DNA of 64,000 nt from Metallyticus violacea (taxonomy: Eukaryota; Arthropoda; Insecta; Mantodea; Metallyticidae). The notes below the pieces were generated by a model. That model was not told the DNA's origin. It did no database searches and worked only from the letters and a program-made list of their open reading frames with translations. Position numbers and translations under genes: made by a program. The DNA is taken from the NCBI GenBank assembly GCA_030762175.1, contig CM060834.1, positions 32,672,501 through 32,736,500 of the forward strand, given 5' to 3'. This document shows, piece after piece, positions 62,001-64,000 of this stretch. Position 1 is the first letter of the stretch. Every line of letters starts with the position of its first letter.

Positions 62001-62781
62001 ACTTTAAACAACGGTTATATATTAAGCAGAATAATAGCTGTTACATAAACGGAGAAAGTAATTGAATAACATAATTATCAAAGGTATTTAATAACTAGTA
62101 ACTAAAGAGTTTGTCTGGAGGTTTTTCTTAAGCACAATTGTTGGTCCTGGTAGTATAGTAGTAACCACACTTGCCTTCTAAACCTAAGATCGCGCGTTCA
62201 AACCCGGCCATGATCGATGGATTTTTTCGGGAATAAAAATCCTATGTATGGTTTCCTTCGGAAGGGAAACAAAGCCGTGGGTCCCTTGCCGTACATTTAC
62301 GGCATGAAAAAGAACCTCAGGCCTGAAAGAAAAGGCCTCTGAGAAAAAGCTGTCGGCCGTTTCACGTCCTGAATTGAATGGGACGCTGATGAGCTGAAAA
62401 TAAAACAAATCAACTTAAGCACAACTATGATTTTGCCATCCTAATTCTGAACAACGAATGTATTCCCCGGTTCTTTCATAACCAACAATTCAATTTCCTA
62501 AAGACCTATTGTTCTAATGTGTTACAGGTGGCATCTACTACATAATCTCCAGGTCGCTGGGACCGGAGTTTGGTGCTTCTATCGGCATAGTGTTCGCCAT
62601 CGCCAATTCTGTAGCCGCATCCATGAATACCATCGGTTTCTGCGACTCGCTGAATGATCTATTATCCAAGCAAGGTCTCAAGATTGTGGATGGCGCCGTC
62701 AATGACGTTCGCATTGTCGGTACAATCGCCATCCTTGTTATGTGTATCATCTGCGCCGTAGGAATGGAATGGGAGTCTAAG
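36332..62781 (+). CDS. SLC12 Na-(K)-Cl cotransporter, NKCC/NCC branch (5' part, four exons, spliced)
   Basis: This is an electroneutral cation-chloride cotransporter of the plasma membrane that couples chloride uptake to sodium (and in NKCCs potassium). Joined exons 36332-36670, 45206-45365, 48486-48581 and 62528-62781 give 283 codons with consistent phases (0, 1, 1, 0) and canonical GT-AG introns. Seen: cytosolic N-terminus with HRFNVRR (residues 5-11, SPAK/OSR1 RFxV docking motif); Thr80 in [16 protein letters not shown], matching the regulatory Thr region of NKCCs; [10 protein letters not shown]1 [22 protein letters not shown]2; the [20 protein letters not shown] block; TM3 and TM4. In TM3, NKCC's potassium-site Tyr is Asn (SMNTIGF). 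The remaining two-thirds of the ~1000-residue protein lies beyond the window. The branch is certain; the orthologue (Ncc69-like versus the insect-expanded paralogues) is not. Confidence 0.95.
37050..37746 (-). mobile_element. Internally deleted IS630/Tc1-like element in intron 1
   Basis: The element is bounded by TA (37048-37049 and 37747-37748). Inverted ends are CGGGGTGAACGATCC on the left and, reverse-complemented, CTGGATGAGCAATGC on the right. The minus-strand content is [13 protein letters not shown]...LVNKFRNKK (N-terminal helix-turn-helix, near 37490-37420). This runs into [24 protein letters not shown] sequence (near 37370-37310) and a degraded C-terminal tail near 37290-37230. The whole catalytic core between them is missing, leaving a ~697-bp non-autonomous element. 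Confidence 0.8.
37747..39960. other. Intron 1 sequence, AT-rich, with (AAT)n
   Basis: An (AAT)n microsatellite lies at about 38001-38082. The rest is AT-rich intronic sequence with nothing recognised. Confidence 0.5.
39961..40525 (+). pseudogene. IS630-like transposase relic, N-terminal half (intron 1)
   Basis: The frame starts [20 protein letters not shown] at 39961 and continues [20 protein letters not shown], a helix-turn-helix region, then [12 protein letters not shown]. In other frames it reaches LTPEK- and ESLHK-like remnants, [20 protein letters not shown] sequence near 40325, and the first catalytic block [10 protein letters not shown] near 40408-40440. It breaks off after a degraded [17 protein letters not shown] block near 40517, without the second and third catalytic acidic residues. 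It is followed by a segment (40545-40640) also found at 10475-10570. Confidence 0.8.
40545..40640 (+). repeat. Repeat segment shared with 10475-10570
   Basis: AGAAATCTATGTGCTTGAAT, AAGGGGCTATGAATAT and AGTACCAAGCAAATC all recur with few changes at 10475-10570. A more diverged version follows at about 53300-53380. In all three places it lies immediately downstream of an IS630-like transposase remnant. Its origin (retrotransposon or part of a composite) is unknown. Confidence 0.55.
41023..42234 (-). mobile_element. IS630/Tc1-like transposon with ~50-bp inverted ends (intron 1)
   Basis: The left end CTGTAACTATATTATTTGAC (41023-41042) is mirrored by the right end 42215-42234 (reverse complement CTGTAACCATATTATTTGAC). 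Similarity continues inward (ACAAAACTT..AC / ATAAAACTTCAC). TA precedes the left end; the right flank is CA, probably a mutated duplication. Length is 1212 bp, usual for an IS630/Tc1-type element, with a degraded minus-strand transposase inside. Confidence 0.85.
41115..42105 (-). pseudogene. IS630-like transposase of the 41-kb element, degraded
   Basis: Reading right to left on the minus strand: [14 protein letters not shown] near 42100; a helix-turn-helix region with [16 protein letters not shown] near 41925-41880; [17 protein letters not shown] near 41835-41785; then [26 protein letters not shown] near 41590-41515. The second catalytic block is [20 protein letters not shown] near 41440-41385. 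After that the [17 protein letters not shown] region is frameshifted and its Trp-Gly is damaged, but [10 protein letters not shown] is readable in another frame near 41260. Stops and frameshifts make it inactive. Confidence 0.85.
42383..42640. mobile_element. MITE, 258 bp, with ~58-bp inverted ends and TTAA borders
   Basis: The left end TTAAAACAGTTAAAGTCTTC continues CGGGCTGTTTTGCCATGGTC (42383-42422). It is mirrored by 42581-42640, whose reverse complement is TTAAAACAGTTAAAACTCTT then CCGGGCTGTTTTGCCGTGGT. The arms extend to AATATGCTAC. The interior has no coding capacity. TTAA at both borders suggests a TTAA-specific transposase (piggyBac-type or similar) as helper, which is inference. Confidence 0.85.
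43478..43650 (+). repeat. SINE family C fragment (intron 1)
   Basis: GATGGGTGGCTCAAGCGGTA resembles the tRNA-like head of family C. ACGAATTTTCCACTCCATTT matches its body. The B-box section is missing, so this is an internally deleted old copy. Confidence 0.5.
43651..45205. other. Remainder of intron 1
   Basis: AT-rich intronic sequence. Frames at 43924-44184 and 44054-44299 are antisense overlaps without motifs. The intron ends with acceptor TTTTGCAG at 45205. Confidence 0.45.
45206..45365 (+). CDS. SLC12 cotransporter, coding exon 2 (TM1)
   Basis: The acceptor TTTTGCAG ends at 45205 and the donor G|GTAAG begins at 45366. 160 bases enter in phase 0 and leave in phase 1. It encodes [20 protein letters not shown], then [20 protein letters not shown] and [14 protein letters not shown]. 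This is the TM1 signature of SLC12 carriers, including the unwound-helix region near CLLNIWGVM that lines the ion site. The open frame runs on both sides into intron, which is not coding. Confidence 0.96.
45540..46545 (+). pseudogene. Mariner-like transposase relic (intron 2)
   Basis: The helix-turn-helix part begins near 45620. A linker [20 protein letters not shown] lies near 45918-45975, and [15 protein letters not shown] follows. The segment carrying the first catalytic Asp is damaged ([20 protein letters not shown] near 46030-46090). Next come [15 protein letters not shown] and [15 protein letters not shown] near 46155-46197. After a stop, shifted frames carry remnants of the second and third catalytic blocks near 46260-46370 and the C-terminal tail up to the [11 protein letters not shown] end near 46545. 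Several stops and a deletion make it non-functional. Terminal repeats were not identified. Confidence 0.8.
46546..48025. other. Intron 2, AT-rich
   Basis: No feature recognised apart from AT-rich runs. Confidence 0.45.
48030..48215 (+). pseudogene. IS630-like transposase N-terminal fragment (intron 2)
   Basis: In overlapping plus-strand frames it reads VEERIF, then [11 protein letters not shown], then [13 protein letters not shown] and [12 protein letters not shown] sequence. This order matches the N-terminal helix-turn-helix of the IS630-like transposases (compare 39961). No catalytic part follows. Confidence 0.6.
48486..48581 (+). CDS. SLC12 cotransporter, coding exon 3 (TM2)
   Basis: A 96-base exon with phase 1 at both ends. 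The acceptor TGTTGCAG ends at 48485 and the donor G|GTAAGTG starts at 48582. It encodes [20 protein letters not shown] followed by [13 protein letters not shown]2 and the highly conserved SAISTNG loop of the family. It is too short to be found as a stand-alone frame. Confidence 0.95.
48903..48929 (+). repeat. (TTTA)n microsatellite
   Basis: Seven tandem units of the tetranucleotide in intron 3. Confidence 0.9.
49079..49840. mobile_element. Long palindromic MITE-like element (intron 3)
   Basis: The two halves are imperfect reverse complements over almost the whole 762 bp. Outer ends are TTTTAAGGTGATCCG (49079) and CCCCTTAAAA (49831-49840). Matching inner blocks include TTTATGGCATAAAGTTGCAT with its partner near 49725-49750, TTGTAAATGGCTATGTTACA with its partner near 49600, and GAAAGCTTTAGGTCAAGTAG with its partner near 49530-49560. 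A diverged copy of the centre is at 59905-60165, and the element at 20978 shares its outer ends. No coding capacity. Confidence 0.82.
49841..51375. other. Intron 3 sequence, nothing recognised
   Basis: AT-rich. A 77-codon minus frame at 50778-51011 has no recognisable motif, and the stretch 50200-50660 is unassigned. Confidence 0.4.
51387..51709 (-). mobile_element. SINE family A, copy 6, with target duplication
   Basis: The minus-strand copy has 3' end GGTTTATTTACGGACGCTCT, body AACTCAGGGCGTGAAACGGC, and tRNA-like head around GGGTTTGAACCCGCGATCTT. AAAGCATTTCT flanks the unit at 51376-51386 and 51710-51720. A (TA)n-rich stretch of ~27 bp lies between the head and the right-hand duplication, probably a microsatellite gained or captured at the 5' end. 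Confidence 0.9.
52086..52915 (-). pseudogene. IS630-like transposase relic (intron 3)
   Basis: The minus strand reads an N-terminal part near 52900-52650 with stops, then [30 protein letters not shown] near 52520-52440, and RIVGPIFF near 52395. The second catalytic block is [20 protein letters not shown] near 52315-52255. [31 protein letters not shown] near 52230-52140 holds the third catalytic Asp. The C-terminal half keeps a 100-codon open frame, so it is among the better preserved IS630-like copies. A frame break near 52390 separates the halves, and the C-terminal tail after 52086 is missing. Confidence 0.85.
53018..53064. repeat. Perfect 14-bp hairpin with CRE-like palindromic loop
   Basis: TACCTAATATCCCG (53018-53031) and CGGGATATTAGGTA (53051-53064) are perfect reverse complements. 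The 19-base loop contains TTTGACGTCAAA (53038-53049), itself a perfect 12-bp palindrome with the CRE core TGACGTCA. It lies between two IS630-like remnants. Confidence 0.85.
53128..53275 (+). pseudogene. IS630-like transposase C-terminal tail
   Basis: Plus-strand remnants around [13 protein letters not shown] and NATFLKR, then HYFQHF/FQHL-like residues near 53250-53270, match the conserved C-terminal tail (ELKxxIRREIAxIS...GGHFQHLL). The same tail is at 10280-10430. It has the opposite orientation to the transposase at 52086, so it comes from a separate copy. Confidence 0.65.
53276..53945. other. Intron 3 sequence
   Basis: About 53300-53380 weakly matches the repeat segment at 10475 and 40545. 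The rest is unassigned. Confidence 0.4.
53950..54960 (-). pseudogene. Mariner-like transposase relic (intron 3)
   Basis: On the minus strand, a Met-rich N-terminal region lies near 54960-54800, followed by a degraded middle. [19 protein letters not shown] near 54435-54380 corresponds to the ...FDxxGIVHxEFVPxGxTVN block, and [14 protein letters not shown] near 54375-54335 follows it. Further remnants reach the C-terminal KWLxxxG-like tail near 54120-53990. Many stops occur, and the catalytic HDNAPAH and SPDLAP motifs are almost unrecognisable. Family membership rests on motif order. Confidence 0.6.
54961..56008. other. Intron 3 sequence, nothing recognised
   Basis: About 1 kb, AT-rich, no feature supported. 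The minus frame at 55028-55261 has no motif. Confidence 0.4.
56009..56066 (+). repeat. SINE family A head fragment
   Basis: CCTTGTAGACTCAAAGATCG, TGTTCAATTGCGGTCATGAT and CGATGGATTTG match the anticodon-arm to early body portion of SINE A. The remainder is missing. Confidence 0.55.
56549..57008 (-). mobile_element. SINE family C, copy 2 (~460 bp)
   Basis: The minus-strand head is GGCAGCTCGGTGGTAATGCT (A-box) with CTGTTCAAATCTC (B-box). The body has ACGAGTTTTCCGTTCTCCCA and TGCTGTATGCGGTGTAAGGG, and the end is CCTTATGACACTA. It matches block for block the copy at 34497-35016. The 100-codon plus frame through it is an artefact. Confidence 0.8.
57009..58164. other. Intron 3 sequence, nothing recognised
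   Basis: AT-rich intronic sequence. Confidence 0.4.
58165..58278 (-). repeat. SINE family D fragment
   Basis: The minus strand reads CCTCCGTGGTATCGTGGAGG (A-box part), CTGGGTTTGATTTCCGGGC (B-box part) and CGGAAATTTTCTTAATC. The layout is the same as at 2536-2625. Confidence 0.55.
58438..59339 (-). mobile_element. Decayed IS630/Tc1-like element with matching ends (intron 3)
   Basis: The left end CAGGGTGATCCGTTTGGGTA after TA (58436-58437) is mirrored by the right end ATACCCAAACGGATCAGTC before TA (59340-59341). The ~900-bp minus-strand interior has one recognisable protein piece, [20 protein letters not shown] near 58895-58840. It matches the helix-turn-helix to linker region of these transposases (xxVxRxLxKxLxLxPYxL). 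The catalytic domain is gone. The length suggests an internal deletion. Confidence 0.8.
59905..60165. repeat. Fragment of the palindromic element family
   Basis: TTATTGTAAATGGCCATGTT, GAAAGCTCTAGGTCAAGTAG and GCTGAGG, with the mirrored CCTCAGCTTTTACTTCATTT and AGAGCTTTCAAA, match the central part of 49079-49840 closely. It is therefore a second, partial copy in the same intron. Confidence 0.8.
60434..60699 (-). mobile_element. SINE family B, copy 4, with 15-bp target duplication
   Basis: Minus-strand copy with 3' end GGTGTTTAACGCCCGTTTTT and the tRNA-like head closing at CACCCGTGGCGG. A short deletion removes part of the anticodon region. TACTGTCATCCGAAT flanks it perfectly at 60419-60433 and 60700-60714. 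Confidence 0.93.
60738..60792 (+). repeat. (ATTC)n microsatellite
   Basis: About 13 tandem tetranucleotide units just beyond the SINE B copy 4 duplication. The frame with repeated Ser-Phe-Ile-His is an artefact. Confidence 0.95.
60793..62126. other. Intron 3 sequence, nothing recognised
   Basis: AT-rich, no feature supported. Confidence 0.4.
62138..62413 (+). mobile_element. SINE family A, copy 7, with perfect target duplication
   Basis: Full tRNA-like head GGTCCTGGTAGTATAGTAGT, B-box CGTTCAAACCCGGCC, body and tail. The tail is shortened, lacking the usual AGAGCGTCCGTAAATAA part. CTTAAGCACAA flanks it at 62127-62137 and 62414-62424. It sits ~115 bp upstream of the acceptor of coding exon 4. 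Confidence 0.93.
62528..62781 (+). CDS. SLC12 cotransporter, coding exon 4 (TM3-TM4)
   Basis: The acceptor GTGTTACAG ends at 62527 and the donor AAG|GTACGTG starts at 62782. 254 bases enter in phase 1 and end at a codon boundary. It encodes [22 protein letters not shown]3 with [20 protein letters not shown], a short loop [17 protein letters not shown], and TM4 [20 protein letters not shown] ending WESK. Asn replaces the Tyr (NKCC) or His (mammalian NCC) at the potassium-site position. The antisense frame at 62538-62801 is a shadow. Confidence 0.96.
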
Positions 62782-63425
62782 GTACGTGAAATATCTTGCA
62801 TGCACAGGTTTGGGCATCGCCTACTTCAGAAGCCCGCTGAGGACCCGTAAATATAGATGGTAAATAATAGATCCAGTTTTTATACATAAAAAGCACTCCA
62901 GAGAAACTATAGCATTGATTATGAACGGAAATTGGCTAGCTTAGTATAATATTGTTATGGTTTAAAGATTGTAATCATTAATTCATTCTCAAAAGGGAAA
63001 TTTTCGAGTTTCCAGTCATGAATTCAACGCTTGAGTTAAGATCTTCTAAAAATAAGAGAGCTACTATACTTTCACTTTTACTAAATTGAAGTTAAAGCGA
63101 TACAATGATTACACTGATGGCTTTTAAGGTCACCATTAGAACCATTGACGAGAAAACAATGCAGAAAAAAAATCTTGTTTGCAGCAAAAGCATCGAATTC
63201 TTCCCGACGAATCATAATGAACACAAGCGCTGAATCCAAAGAGAAAGCAAACTTCCATTGGCGACTTGAGCTTTATGTAACCAAAAAACCGCATTTCTCG
63301 CTTGCAATTTACGTTGCCACAATCTAATACATCAGTTTAACTTGATTTAAGCAAAATAGGCATCAACGTAATAGTATTGTTTCAATTTTTGATGTCAAAA
63401 CAGGTTACTTCGTTCTGATTTGACT
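62782..63425. other. Start of intron 4
   Basis: Donor GTACGTG at 62782. AT-rich sequence; the 60-codon frame at 63145-63327 has no motif. Confidence 0.5.
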
Positions 63426-63429
63426 ATCA

Positions 63430-64000
63430 ACCGAGAGTCATACTGATGAAACTATTTGCAGGTATATTCTCTATGTCAATCTTTGTCAGCTTTTCAGAAC
63501 CACGCGCATAAGTTTTTCTTGAGTAATGTTCATAATTTCTACTTATATTGTCTTTAAGTTCGTCTATGGCGTGAAGATTATTTCTATTTAAATGAAACCA
63601 TGCCTCATCTGAGAAAACTATTAAATGTGGATCAACAGTACTGTCAACTATATTTTGTAAAATTTAGTTATAGAAATGTATTCGTTTTTCGTCGTCAAGA
63701 ATCGTAATTCATGAACTATAGTCATTCTATAAGGTTTCAATTTTAAAATTTTAGCAGCTCTATGAACAAATTTTTTGAAACACCCACTTGCTGTGCAACA
63801 CGTCTTAGAGACTTCTTTGGAGGTCGTTCGAATGATGCACCAATTTCGTCAATTTTTCCCCTCCGTTAGAAAATTTCTTTTTTCGCTACTAAGTTTAGCG
63901 TTTAGCGATCCCGTTATCCTAAACTTATTAACCAGACACCTAAAAGTTTCTATATCTGAAACTGGAATACCAGAAATTTGTCTTGAAATTGTCTACACGC
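63430..64000 (-). pseudogene. IS630-like transposase relic, core deleted, runs off the window
   Basis: On the minus strand, from right to left: IDEIGASFERPPKKSLRRVAQQVGVSK-like helix-turn-helix sequence (pieces ERPPKKSLRRV near 63830-63800); a damaged linker; then DPHLIVFSDEAWFHLNRNN near 63635-63585. The last piece contains the first catalytic Asp. This is joined directly to HAIDELKDNI near 63575-63545 and a degraded C-terminal tail to about 63440. The segment with the second and third catalytic residues is absent. Confidence 0.75.

Noticed and set aside
62538..62801. 87-codon minus-strand frame over exon 4
   Set aside because: Shadow of the TM3-TM4 coding exon, same extent, no family motif.
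1..64000. CRISPR array, bacterial operon or integrated virus
   Set aside because: No regularly spaced repeats with unique spacers, no ribosome-binding-site gene clusters and no viral capsid, envelope or integrase-type proteins were seen.

Overview
The window is animal nuclear DNA, most likely from a hemimetabolous insect with a large, AT-rich, repeat-laden genome. A cockroach or termite would fit, but that is inference from repeat style. The evidence is spliced coding exons with GT-AG introns, many tRNA-derived SINEs, and many mariner/IS630-type transposase relics. There are no bacterial operons, CRISPR arrays, rRNA genes or convincing functional tRNA genes.

The only host gene I can support is the 5' part of a plus-strand SLC12 cation-chloride cotransporter (NKCC/NCC branch, sodium-dependent). 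Four coding exons lie at 36332-36670, 45206-45365, 48486-48581 and 62528-62781. They join in frame to 283 codons: a cytosolic N-terminus with a SPAK/OSR1-type docking motif and regulatory threonine, then transmembrane helices 1 to 4. The gene runs off the right edge. Introns 1 to 3 are about 8.5, 3.1 and 13.9 kb and are filled with transposon debris. The residue that binds potassium in TM3 of NKCCs (Tyr) is Asn here, suggesting a divergent insect paralogue.

Region 1-36 kb is intergenic or upstream. It holds SINEs of several tRNA-derived families (called A to E here), a 1.34 kb foldback element, a mariner relic (4.6-5.9 kb), IS630-like transposase relics, fragments of at least two kinds of non-LTR retrotransposon, and a young 1320-bp mariner (13292-14611) inserted inside an older IS630-like transposase gene. 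A 220-bp GAAA/GACA purine tract lies at 33 kb.

Region 36-64 kb is the cotransporter gene. Its introns carry an internally deleted TA-flanked element (37050-37746), IS630-like elements (about 39.96, 41.02 and 52.1 kb), mariner-like relics (45.5 and 54 kb), MITEs and a long palindrome (49079-49840), and SINEs. Many SINEs have perfect 9-15 bp target-site duplications. The more unusual signals are the Asn substitution in TM3, repeated loss of the DDE core in several IS630-like relics, the mariner nested in a transposase, the palindromic MITE-like family with TTAA-type ends, and a hairpin enclosing a CRE-like palindrome at 53 kb.
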